Below are positions 1 to 7,038 of a stretch of DNA of 16,647 nucleotides, piece after piece. Position numbers and translations under genes: made by a program. This DNA comes from an uncultured Pseudomonadota bacterium. Lineage in GTDB: Bacteria > Pseudomonadota > Alphaproteobacteria > CACZRW01. Position 1 is the first letter of the stretch. Every line of letters begins with the position of its first letter. Below the pieces are notes generated by a model that saw nothing but the letters and a program-made list of their open reading frames with translations, did not search any database and was not told the origin of the DNA. The stretch lies in NCBI GenBank assembly GCA_902783675.1, contig CACZRW010000096.1, positions 1-16,647 on the forward strand, in the 5' to 3' direction.

Positions 1-37
1 CAATCATTTCTAATTCCTAATTTCTAATTCCTCATTA
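1..37. repeat. Heptamer-type intergenic repeat (AGRAATK units on the minus strand)
   Basis: This AT-rich stretch lies just after the stop codon of the cyclase gene and runs to the window edge. It is made of degenerate units read as AATTCCT or AATTTCT on the plus strand. It matches 11309-11345 at 34 of 37 positions without gaps, starting with CAATCATT and ending with CTCATTA in both copies. In both places it lies directly beyond the 3' end of a minus-strand gene, so it may be part of a larger structured element cut by the window edge. Confidence 0.7.
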
Positions 38-38
38 T

Positions 39-1505
39 TTATTTTCGCCACACTATGCTGTAGACGCGCTCTTTTTGCACAATGCCCTTGAACTCGTATT
101 CGCCTTCGTCCTTAAACTCGATTTCGCTTTGCGCCAGCTCGTCATGCATGTCCCGAGTGACAAAGATAGTGCCGCCGCCGGCTTTATGGCACACGCGCGA
201 CGCCCGTCCGACTGCCATTCCGAACAAGTCTCCGTTTTCAATAATAGGCTTGCCGTAATTAAGCCCTATGCGCACATAGAAGATTTTATTAGGGTTCTCG
301 CGATTAAACTTGGCAATGGCGCGTTGCATTTGTATTGCCGCTCTTGCTCCGTCCAAAGCCGTGTTAAAGCATGCGAATACACCGTCGCCCATAAGCTTTA
401 TTTCGCGTCCTTTAAAGTCCTTTATCGCCTCGCGCGCGATTGCATTATGCACATGCATGATATCTTGCGCAAACTGCTCGCCGTTAATCTCGCTCATCAT
501 CGTGGAATCGACGATATCGGTAAACATGATGCTAAGGGGGATTTTCTTTTTCTCAACGCCTTCCAAGGGCAAAAGCTCACTTACGACTTTATCGCGCCAC
601 GCGCCCAGCACCTCATGCATATCGGCAAAGGCGTCCGCCTTGACCTCGCGCAGAATGATATCCATGGCGTGCGTTCCGATAGCGATGAGCTTACGATGTT
701 CGGGCTCCAGAAGAGGGCCGTTAAGCACCTTATAGAACTGCCTATCGCGCGCCGCGTCCGGCACAAAAGTATTATCCGCAACTTCCCTAACCGATACTTC
801 CAAAATCTTTTTATACTCGCCGTCCGAAAGCTTGAAAAAAGACCCCATGCGCTCGCACCCGCCCGCGACGATAAGGTTAATTGCAATGCGTGTGTAAATA
901 TCCATATTTACATCCCACATTTTCACCGCCTTAATCGTTTTTAAAGCGAACTCGCGCGCGATTTTCATCGCCTTTTCAAAGTCGGGATTCGGCAAAGTTT
1001 TTCCTCCCGCATCGGGAAGTTTTTTTATAGCGCCGGTAAACACTTTCACCGCTGCTTTTGCCCCTTCTTTCTTGTCGGAAAAGAGGCCCTTTAAAAAAGA
1101 TTTTTTGGAAGGCTTTTCGCCCGCAAATTCGATGATGTATTCATCTTTTTTAAAAGGTTCCCCCGCGCTGCTTTCCGCACTTTTTCCACCGCCTTTTACA
1201 CCGCCTTTTTCATCGTTTTTCGCCTCGCTTTTTTTAGGCTTTTCATAGACGCTTTCGGGAAGACTTTTTTCCTTCGGCGCAAAGAAAAAACTGCTCCACG
1301 GGACGAACAAAAACACCGCCATAAAAAACGCAATTCCGATGACAAAATATAAAGGCGGCAAGGGCCGATAATCACCCGAAGAATTGATGATAAAAGCTAT
1401 CGCCAGAAACACGACAAGGGTCAAGATAAAGCAGGCGAGAAACAAGCTTAAAAATCTCATCAAAAGGTTCTTTCTCTGCGCATTTAAGAAAGTATTTTCC
1501 TGCAT
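39..1505 (-). CDS. Membrane-anchored class III adenylate/guanylate cyclase
   Basis: This 488-residue protein would make cyclic AMP or GMP at the inner membrane. Two hydrophobic segments (about residues 14-41 and 51-75) anchor it, then comes a charged low-complexity stretch (78-120), a helical region of unknown family (170-310) and a C-terminal class III cyclase domain (about 320-485). The two metal-binding aspartates are visible in FTDIVDST (D330) and LMGDG (D374), with K370 just before the second. DLFG (D426) fits the base-recognition position and R437 the transition-state arginine. The partner asparagine, normally in VNxAxR, is a glycine here (AVGRASR, G433), which may lower activity or change chemistry. 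The start has a good ribosome site (AAAGGGTGA) and lies 6 bases after the stop of the 262-residue gene, so the two are probably co-translated. Substrate (ATP or GTP) cannot be settled by eye. Confidence 0.9.
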   Translation of the reverse strand: MQENTFLNAQRKNLLMRFLSLFLACFILTLVVFLAIAFIINSSGDYRPLPPLYFVIGIAFFMAVFLFVPWSSFFFAPKEKSLPESVYEKPKKSEAKNDEKGGVKGGGKSAESSAGEPFKKDEYIIEFAGEKPSKKSFLKGLFSDKKEGAKAAVKVFTGAIKKLPDAGGKTLPNPDFEKAMKIAREFALKTIKAVKMWDVNMDIYTRIAINLIVAGGCERMGSFFKLSDGEYKKILEVSVREVADNTFVPDAARDRQFYKVLNGPLLEPEHRKLIAIGTHAMDIILREVKADAFADMHEVLGAWRDKVVSELLPLEGVEKKKIPLSIMFTDIVDSTMMSEINGEQFAQDIMHVHNAIAREAIKDFKGREIKLMGDGVFACFNTALDGARAAIQMQRAIAKFNRENPNKIFYVRIGLNYGKPIIENGDLFGMAVGRASRVCHKAGGGTIFVTRDMHDELAQSEIEFKDEGEYEFKGIVQKERVYSIVWRK

Positions 1506-1511
1506 TTAAAA

Positions 1512-2300
1512 TCACCCTTTCTTCGCCGTGTCTGCCGGCACTATAATTTTCTTTATCTGCGAAAAGTATAAAATCGCTCCCTTAGGCCCCAGCAACATTC
1601 CATAAGCTTCGGGATTAACGGGAATGGCGCAGTCGCTTGCTTCGGCAAGATTAAGCACCTTTGACGATTCGACGGTAACCGTCCAGCCCTTGGCATTATC
1701 CTCCGCTCCGACAAGGAAAAGGTGGTCATCACCTTTTTTCGCAGGCGCTTTCTTGCCCTCGGGCAGCACCGTAATTTTGGCGATATTGCAAAAATCCATG
1801 CGCCAACCGTCGGGTCCCGTCAAAATCCCGCGGCTCATTTTTGAAGGGAGATAGACGACTTCGCCCACCTTTCCTTCCAAAGGAATAATATCCAAATCGT
1901 TGATGATAAGATACCAGTCTTTTAAAGAAAACAAAGGCGCGCCGATGTCGTTTAGTTCCAAAGTCCCCGCTTTTTTGGCGATTAAGGCCTGCTCTTTATC
2001 GCGAGCCCCGAAAAAATACTTTGCTTCGGGATTATCGCGCAAAGCTTTCTTTGGCACGCACGAGTCCTCTTTCCTCATCGCTAAAGAAGAAGATGCCGCG
2101 GGCATGGGCGCGGGCGCGGGAGCGGGCGCGGGAGCGGGCACAGGCGCGGGAGCGGGCGCAGGCACGGGCGAGGGCGCATCGGGCGCGGGAGCAGCGACAT
2201 TTTCCTCTTTACCGAAAGGCACAATCCTTTCGCCTTCCTCATCGCAAATAACTTCGGGGATAGCAATTTTTCTTAAAATCTTTTTCCTAAGCTTTGGCAT
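1512..2300 (-). CDS. Unknown protein with Pro-Ala linker and a duplicated module
   Basis: I do not recognise the family of this 262-residue protein. It starts with a basic stretch (MPKLRKKILRK), has no clear signal peptide or membrane segment, and carries a low-complexity Pro-Ala linker at residues 36-69. The C-terminal half appears to hold two copies of one module, about 128-180 and 205-255. Each begins with a Trp-containing strand (DWYLII; GWTVTV) and ends with a matching block: GILTGPDGW followed by F-x-x-I-x-K-I-x-V-x-P, and GMLLGPKGA followed by F-x-x-I-K-K-I-I-V-P. The pattern suggests small beta-rich domains. The upstream AAGGG is rather far from the ATG (about 13 bases), so initiation may be weak. 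The cyclase gene begins 6 bases after its stop, hinting at a shared job, but no function can be claimed. Confidence 0.85.
   Translation of the reverse strand: MPKLRKKILRKIAIPEVICDEEGERIVPFGKEENVAAPAPDAPSPVPAPAPAPVPAPAPAPAPAPMPAASSSLAMRKEDSCVPKKALRDNPEAKYFFGARDKEQALIAKKAGTLELNDIGAPLFSLKDWYLIINDLDIIPLEGKVGEVVYLPSKMSRGILTGPDGWRMDFCNIAKITVLPEGKKAPAKKGDDHLFLVGAEDNAKGWTVTVESSKVLNLAEASDCAIPVNPEAYGMLLGPKGAILYFSQIKKIIVPADTAKKG
2094..2195 (-). repeat. In-frame GC-rich tandem repeat coding for Pro-Ala
   Basis: Short units of the type GCGGGAGCGGGC (plus strand) repeat in frame and code for the alternating Ala-Pro linker, residues 36-69 of the 262-residue protein. Such tracts are prone to length change by slippage, in steps of six bases that keep the frame. 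The linker would be an extended, stiff spacer between the basic N-terminus and the duplicated modules. Confidence 0.85.
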
Positions 2301-2386
2301 TAATGCAAGGCACCCTTTTCAAATTGCAAAAACGAAAAACACCCACACCCGCAATTTACCACGGTGAATCTTAATAAAAAGTTTTT

Positions 2387-3757
2387 TTACAAAGGAAACT
2401 TAAGCCGCACTCTAAGCCCGCCCAAAGGACTGCTTTCAAGATATATTTCGCCGCCGTGCGCCGTCACGATATCGCGCGTTATCGTAAGCCCCAAGCCCAC
2501 GCCGCCGGTTTGTTTATTGCGTGATTCCTCAATCCGATAAAAGGCTTTAAACACTTGAGCTCTAAGGTTTTCGGGGATCCCTTTGCCGTTATCGTCGATG
2601 ATGATTTCCAAAGCGCCCCCGTGCGTCCCGATAGTAACCGCCGCCTGCGAGGCATATCTTGCTGCATTTGACAGCACATTAGCGATCGCGCGCGAAAAGT
2701 CATTGGGCCGCACCATCATTTCCATAGGCTGCTCTATGTGCAAATCAATCTTTGCCATACTCCGCCGCATTTTCTTGACCAGCTCTTTAACCAAGGCGGA
2801 AACCTCCACCTTTTGAAAGGCCTCTTTCCCCTCGCCTCTGGCAAAGGAAAGATAGCCTTCCAGCATCACTTCCATATCCTTTACATCCGAGCGCAGCAGC
2901 TCAATTTCCTCGCTTTTTTTCATCATTGCCAGCTGCAATTTCATGCGCGTGAGCGGCGTGCGCAAATCGTGCGAAACGCCCGCAAGCATAGTCGTCCGCT
3001 CATCAAGCTGGCGCTTAATTCTGTCGCGCATGTTGATAAAGGCCACGGCCGCTTGCCTGACTTCGCTGGCGCCTTCCGGCTTAAAGTTAGGCATATCCTG
3101 TCCCTTGCCGAAGCGGTCCGCCGCCTTGGAAAGTCGCCTGATTGAGCGCACTTGAATCCGCATGAAAAGCCACGCTATACCGAACAATAAAACGGCGCTT
3201 CCGAACATCCACGCGGGGAAAACATAAGCGGTGGAAGAAAAGAATCTTCGTGTCGGCACGATAATTTCCAAGACCCCCTCGGGCATTTGCAAATAGACAT
3301 TTACCGTTTTGCGTTGCGCCCCTTCGGTAATGATGAAGTTATAAGGAAGCGTTTTGGCGACGACACGACTTAATTCCTCTACCGCTATTTCATCGGACAC
3401 GACATTTACATTCACCCCTTTGGGCATTTTGTCTTTATCCAACATAAAAAAGCCGATTTTCAAATTGCGTTGCGCGTCGTTAAAGATATCCTGCCATTCG
3501 TCTTTAGGGTTCTTATCCATAAGCGAAAGGACATAGGAAATATCGCCCACAAGCCCGCTTGCCATGCGGTTGCTGATGATTTTCCAATGCTGCTCATAGA
3601 ACAAAATCGCGACGACCAATTGCAGCAAGACCACCGGCATGACAATCATCAAAAGACTGCGCGCCCAAAGCCCTTTAGGCAGGATTGAATCCCGCATAAA
3701 TCTTTTGAACTTCAATCTTAATTTTCCGAATATGTGCTTCACCGTTAACTTTGTCAT
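2387..3757 (-). CDS. EnvZ-type sensor histidine kinase
   Basis: This inner-membrane sensor kinase (456 residues) would phosphorylate the response regulator encoded just upstream. It has a first membrane span at about 34-54, a periplasmic sensing region at about 55-177, a second span at about 178-199 and a HAMP linker at about 200-252. The dimerisation domain holds the H-box GVSHDLRTPLTRMKLQL with phospho-acceptor H263, in the form typical of EnvZ. The ATP-binding domain shows the N-box (N364 in ANVLSNAARYA), the G1 box DDNGKGIP (388-395) and the G2 box GGVGLGL (418-424), so it looks complete. The ATG has an AAAGG ribosome site and begins 31 bases after the regulator's stop. The signal is unknown. 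Alphaproteobacterial relatives include the PetP/FeuQ-like kinases, but no closer assignment is possible from sequence alone. Confidence 0.95.
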   Translation of the reverse strand: MTKLTVKHIFGKLRLKFKRFMRDSILPKGLWARSLLMIVMPVVLLQLVVAILFYEQHWKIISNRMASGLVGDISYVLSLMDKNPKDEWQDIFNDAQRNLKIGFFMLDKDKMPKGVNVNVVSDEIAVEELSRVVAKTLPYNFIITEGAQRKTVNVYLQMPEGVLEIIVPTRRFFSSTAYVFPAWMFGSAVLLFGIAWLFMRIQVRSIRRLSKAADRFGKGQDMPNFKPEGASEVRQAAVAFINMRDRIKRQLDERTTMLAGVSHDLRTPLTRMKLQLAMMKKSEEIELLRSDVKDMEVMLEGYLSFARGEGKEAFQKVEVSALVKELVKKMRRSMAKIDLHIEQPMEMMVRPNDFSRAIANVLSNAARYASQAAVTIGTHGGALEIIIDDNGKGIPENLRAQVFKAFYRIEESRNKQTGGVGLGLTITRDIVTAHGGEIYLESSPLGGLRVRLKFPL

Positions 3758-3788
3758 CGCTTGCCTTTAACCACCTTTAAAACTATGC

Positions 3789-4499
3789 CTAGTCGGTAAG
3801 CAAAATATAGCCTTTGCCGCGAATCGTTTGCAGATATTTAGGCACTTTCGGATCGTTTTCGATTTTGTTCCTAAGGCGTGCGATTTGCACATCAATGGTG
3901 CGCGGATTATTTTCATCGCCCGTCTTTTTAATGACATCTTCGCGCGACAAAATGCGCCCGACACCGTCCGAAAAGACTTTAAGCAAAGCCGCTTCGGCAG
4001 GAGTAAGGCGGACCTTTTCGCCGTTTTTGAAAAGCTCTCCCGTGTCCGTATCGTATTCGCACGAGCCGAGCTTCAACTTTGCCGATTGCAACACTGCCGC
4101 CTCATCAAGTCGCGGCACGCGGCGCAAAATGCTTTTGATTCTAAGCAGCAATTCTTTGGGCTCAAACGGCTTGGAAAGATAGTCGTCCGCGCCGCTTTCC
4201 AATCCGGCAATGCGATTTTCCACCTCACCCATTGCCGTGAGCATAAGCACGGGGACATTGTTTTTCTTGCGCAGGTCTTTGGTGAACTCGACCCCGCTTA
4301 AGCCCGGCATCATCACATCAACGATAAGCAAATCAAAGACGAAAAGCCCCAGCAACTTCTCGGCTTCATAAGCGTCCCTTGCCGCCGATACCAACAGGTT
4401 ATTTTCCTTTAAGTAGCGCTCCAGCAAAAGCCGCAATCTGTCGTCATCGTCAACGACCAAAACATGCACTTTATCACTTTTTTTAAGAGGGTTGTTCAT
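3789..4499 (-). CDS. OmpR-family response regulator
   Basis: This 236-residue DNA-binding regulator pairs with the kinase downstream. The receiver domain (about 10-125) has the acidic cluster VVDDDD (17-20), the phosphorylation site D61 in LLIVDVMMPG, T88 and K110 in LSKPFEP, so it should be phosphorylated normally. The C-terminal winged helix (about 140-233) has the family features LTPAEAALLKVF, the recognition helix region NPRTIDVQIARLRNKIE and the final hairpin IRGKGYILL. The gene begins 3 bases after the pgsA stop, so it is transcribed and probably translated together with pgsA. The same PgsA-adjacent arrangement suggests envelope or membrane control, but that is inference only. The target genes are not visible here. 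Confidence 0.96.
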   Translation of the reverse strand: MNNPLKKSDKVHVLVVDDDDRLRLLLERYLKENNLLVSAARDAYEAEKLLGLFVFDLLIVDVMMPGLSGVEFTKDLRKKNNVPVLMLTAMGEVENRIAGLESGADDYLSKPFEPKELLLRIKSILRRVPRLDEAAVLQSAKLKLGSCEYDTDTGELFKNGEKVRLTPAEAALLKVFSDGVGRILSREDVIKKTGDENNPRTIDVQIARLRNKIENDPKVPKYLQTIRGKGYILLTD

Positions 4500-4502
4500 C
4501 GC

Positions 4503-5147
4503 TTATTTCTTTTTCAAAGCCTTCTTTCTAAAGGTTTTATTGGGGGTTTTGGCTGAGGGTTTAGCCTTCTCGCCACCGTTTGCCGCCTTAAGCTTATGCG
4601 TCGGTTCGGTGTCGATGTAGCGCACGCCCGCCTTTAAATAATCCCACCCCGTCATCACGGTAAGCGCGGCGGCAACCCATAAAAGCACCGCACCGACAAT
4701 CGCCAGGAATTGGGACATTTGCCCGAAAATAAGCGCCGGAATCGCCGTCATTTGCACGCCGGTTTTCCACTTCGCAAGGCGCGTCACCGGCATTCCCACT
4801 TGCAGCTCGGCAAGGTATTCGCGCAGTCCCGACACGACGATTTCGCGGCACAAAATCACCAGCGCGGGGATAATCCCGAGCAAAGGCAGTGCATGCGAAT
4901 ACGCCAGCATTAACAGCACCGACGCGACCAAAAGCTTATCGGCTATAGGGTCCAGAAAGCGCCCGAAGCTGGAAAAACTTTTATACGAGCGAGCAAGATA
5001 TCCGTCAAAATAATCCGTCACCGCCGCGACGATAAAAAGCACGCCGCAGGCAAAAATCGACCCATTGTCGCCGAAAAAGAACAATAAAACGATAACGGGA
5101 ATTAAAAGCACCCTGGATATGGTAAGGATATTAGGCAAATGTTCCAC
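4503..5147 (-). CDS. pgsA: CDP-diacylglycerol--glycerol-3-phosphate 3-phosphatidyltransferase
   Basis: PgsA is an inner-membrane enzyme that joins glycerol-3-phosphate to CDP-diacylglycerol to give phosphatidylglycerolphosphate, the committed step towards phosphatidylglycerol and cardiolipin. The CDP-alcohol phosphotransferase signature is perfect: DGYLAR, then G after eight residues, then two aspartates each three residues on (D48 to D70 counted from my start). Several hydrophobic spans surround it. The C-terminus carries an extra Lys-rich tail of about 30 residues. The frame is open up to a TTG at 5171, but I prefer the GTG at 5147: it has GAAGAGG 8 bases upstream and gives the usual short N-terminus before LPNILTISR. 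It follows uvrC by about 80 bases and precedes the response regulator by 3, an order familiar from alphaproteobacteria. Confidence 0.94.
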   Translation of the reverse strand: MEHLPNILTISRVLLIPVIVLLFFFGDNGSIFACGVLFIVAAVTDYFDGYLARSYKSFSSFGRFLDPIADKLLVASVLLMLAYSHALPLLGIIPALVILCREIVVSGLREYLAELQVGMPVTRLAKWKTGVQMTAIPALIFGQMSQFLAIVGAVLLWVAAALTVMTGWDYLKAGVRYIDTEPTHKLKAANGGEKAKPSAKTPNKTFRKKALKKK

Positions 5148-5155
5148 TTTCACAA

Positions 5156-5162
5156 CCTCTTC
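5156..5162 (-). promoter_or_regulatory. Ribosome binding site that favours the GTG start of pgsA
   Basis: On the minus strand this reads GAAGAGG, 8 bases before the GTG at 5147. It lies inside the frame that opens from the TTG at 5171, so that longer version would have no comparable site of its own. Confidence 0.5.
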
Positions 5163-5226
5163 ACAAAGCAAAAATCAACAAGTAACGAAAATGTTACCCC
5201 CGCCGACAATAAAAGTATAGGATTTT

Positions 5227-7023
5227 TTACCTGAAAAAATCGTATATTTTTTGCGCTTCGTCCTTGCTGATACCCTTTACTTTTTCCAGCTCGAAAACCG
5301 ACGCCGCCATAACCGCTTTTGCCGATCCGAAATGCGCGAGCAGAGCCTTTTTCCGCACCGCTCCCACACCTTCGATTTCATCTAAAGGATTAGCGAGCAT
5401 ACTTTTCGCCCGCCGCGCGCGATGCGTTCCGATGGCGAACCGATGAGCTTCGTCTCGCAGCCTCTCAATAAAGAACAATAAAGGCGAATTATGCGGCAGT
5501 TTTACATCTTCGCGCTCATCGGCAAAGACGATTTTCTCATCACCCGCATTCCTTTTTTCGCCTTTTGCCACACCGATGATTTTTAAAGGAAGCTGCATAT
5601 CGTCAAGGACGGCTTGCACTGCCGAAACCTGCCCTTTGCCGCCGTCAATAATCATCAAGTCGGGCAGGTCTTTTTTGTCTTTAAGGCGCCTTGTAAGCAC
5701 CTCGCGCATCATGCCGAAATCATCACCCATAACATTTGGATTTTGAATGTTAAAGCGCCGATAAGCATTTTTTGTAAAGCCGTTTTTGCCGGCGACAATC
5801 ATTGCGCCGACGGCATTCGTTCCTTGAATATGCGAGTTGTCATAGACCTCTATCCTTGCCATTTTCCCCGCGGGGATTCCGACCATTTCGGCAAGCTCAT
5901 TCCACACTTTTTCGCTTGCGGATTTTTCGATTTTCCGCCGCTGTAAAGCCGCGCGCGCGTTAAGCAAAGCCGTCTCTAAAAGTTGCCTTCTGCCCGCGAT
6001 AACCTCGGCTTTTATTTTCACGCCGAGCGCACCGGCAATCACTTCCGCGCCGACAGGTTTATGAGACACAACCACCTCGTCCGGCACATCGTGATTTTTG
6101 TAAAATTGCCCAAGGAAACTTTCCATAATTTCGCTTTCGCTCATCTCGCCGACATTGGCATAGAAATAAGAAAAAGAGCCGCAATTAAATCCGCCGCGCA
6201 TGAAAAATATTTGGATTTCCGCTTCGTTTTCGTCTTTGAAAACCGCGACAATATCAAGTTTAATTTCCGCGGGAATATCGGTAAAGTTTTGCGTCTGCAC
6301 CTGATTAAGCGCTTTGATTCTGTCGCGCACGACGGCGGCTTTTTCATACTCTTTCGCTGCCGCAAAGGCTTCCATTTCCGCCGCCAAAGTCTTTTGCAAA
6401 GTCGCACTTTTCCCGCGCAAAAAATCCTTGGCCATCTTAACGGATTTTGCATACTCGCTCGCACTGATAAACCCGACGCAAGGCGCGGAGCACTGCTTTA
6501 TTTGATAAAGCAAACAAGGTCTTGACCGCGTCGAGAAAACATTGTTTTTGCACGAGCGTAAAAGGAAGGCTTTTTGCAAAATCTTAATCGTCTGATTAAC
6601 AAAAAGCGCGGACGCGAAAGGACCGAAATACTCACCTTTAATCTTCTTTGCCCCGCGCGTTTTCATCACCATGGGAAAATCGTCATCGGTGATAACGATA
6701 TGCGGAAAAGTTTTATCGTCCTTCAAAAGAATGTTAAAATAGGGCTTAAGATTTTTGATAAAATCATTCTCAAGCAGAAAGGCTTCCGCCTCGGTTTTTG
6801 TTGTCACGACGATTAAGTCGCGCGTTGCCGCCACCATCATTTTTATGCGCTGCGAAAGGCGCTCGGGCTGCGTGTAATTAGTCACCCTTTTCTTAAGATT
6901 TTTGGCCTTGCCGACATAAAGCACTTTGCCTTTTTCGTCCAGCATGCGATAGACGCCGGGGGCATCGGGCAAAGTTTTAAGCTTTGCTTTTAGTATGCCT
7001 ACGCCTTCATCTAAAGAGTTCAT
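5227..7023 (-). CDS. uvrC: UvrABC excinuclease subunit C
   Basis: UvrC makes the 3' and 5' cuts beside a DNA lesion marked by UvrA and UvrB. Residues below count from the GTG at 7029. An N-terminal GIY-YIG nuclease domain (about 20-100) shows PGVYRM and KVLYVGKAKNLKKR. Four cysteines (C160, C172, C180, C184) have the exact spacing of those that bind an iron-sulfur cluster in E. coli UvrC. A UVR domain for UvrB contact lies at about 207-242. The RNase H-like nuclease part holds D397 (YDNSHIQG), D462 (IIDGGKGQ) and H529 (RDEAHRFA), and two helix-hairpin-helix motifs end the protein (about 548-600). Length is usual. I start at the ATG at 7023, which has CAGGGG a few bases before it, two codons inside the possible GTG. 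The SDR fusion gene ends 9 bases before that GTG. Confidence 0.97.
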   Translation of the reverse strand: MNSLDEGVGILKAKLKTLPDAPGVYRMLDEKGKVLYVGKAKNLKKRVTNYTQPERLSQRIKMMVAATRDLIVVTTKTEAEAFLLENDFIKNLKPYFNILLKDDKTFPHIVITDDDFPMVMKTRGAKKIKGEYFGPFASALFVNQTIKILQKAFLLRSCKNNVFSTRSRPCLLYQIKQCSAPCVGFISASEYAKSVKMAKDFLRGKSATLQKTLAAEMEAFAAAKEYEKAAVVRDRIKALNQVQTQNFTDIPAEIKLDIVAVFKDENEAEIQIFFMRGGFNCGSFSYFYANVGEMSESEIMESFLGQFYKNHDVPDEVVVSHKPVGAEVIAGALGVKIKAEVIAGRRQLLETALLNARAALQRRKIEKSASEKVWNELAEMVGIPAGKMARIEVYDNSHIQGTNAVGAMIVAGKNGFTKNAYRRFNIQNPNVMGDDFGMMREVLTRRLKDKKDLPDLMIIDGGKGQVSAVQAVLDDMQLPLKIIGVAKGEKRNAGDEKIVFADEREDVKLPHNSPLLFFIERLRDEAHRFAIGTHRARRAKSMLANPLDEIEGVGAVRKKALLAHFGSAKAVMAASVFELEKVKGISKDEAQKIYDFFR

Positions 7024-7038
7024 AAACACCCCTGCCCG

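Noticed and set aside
75..944. Long plus-strand open frame (289 codons) opposite the cyclase gene
   Set aside because: It lies wholly antisense to a gene with clear domain motifs, has no ribosome site, and its translation has no recognisable pattern. Long antisense frames are expected in this codon usage.
2301..2386. Promoter in the 86-bp gap before the 262-residue gene
   Set aside because: No convincing -35/-10 pair was found; the gap is AT-rich and only weak partial matches occur.
5182..5197. Small inverted repeat GTAAC/GTTAC between uvrC and pgsA
   Set aside because: The stem is only 5 bp and there is no U-run right after it, so neither a terminator nor a regulatory site can be supported.
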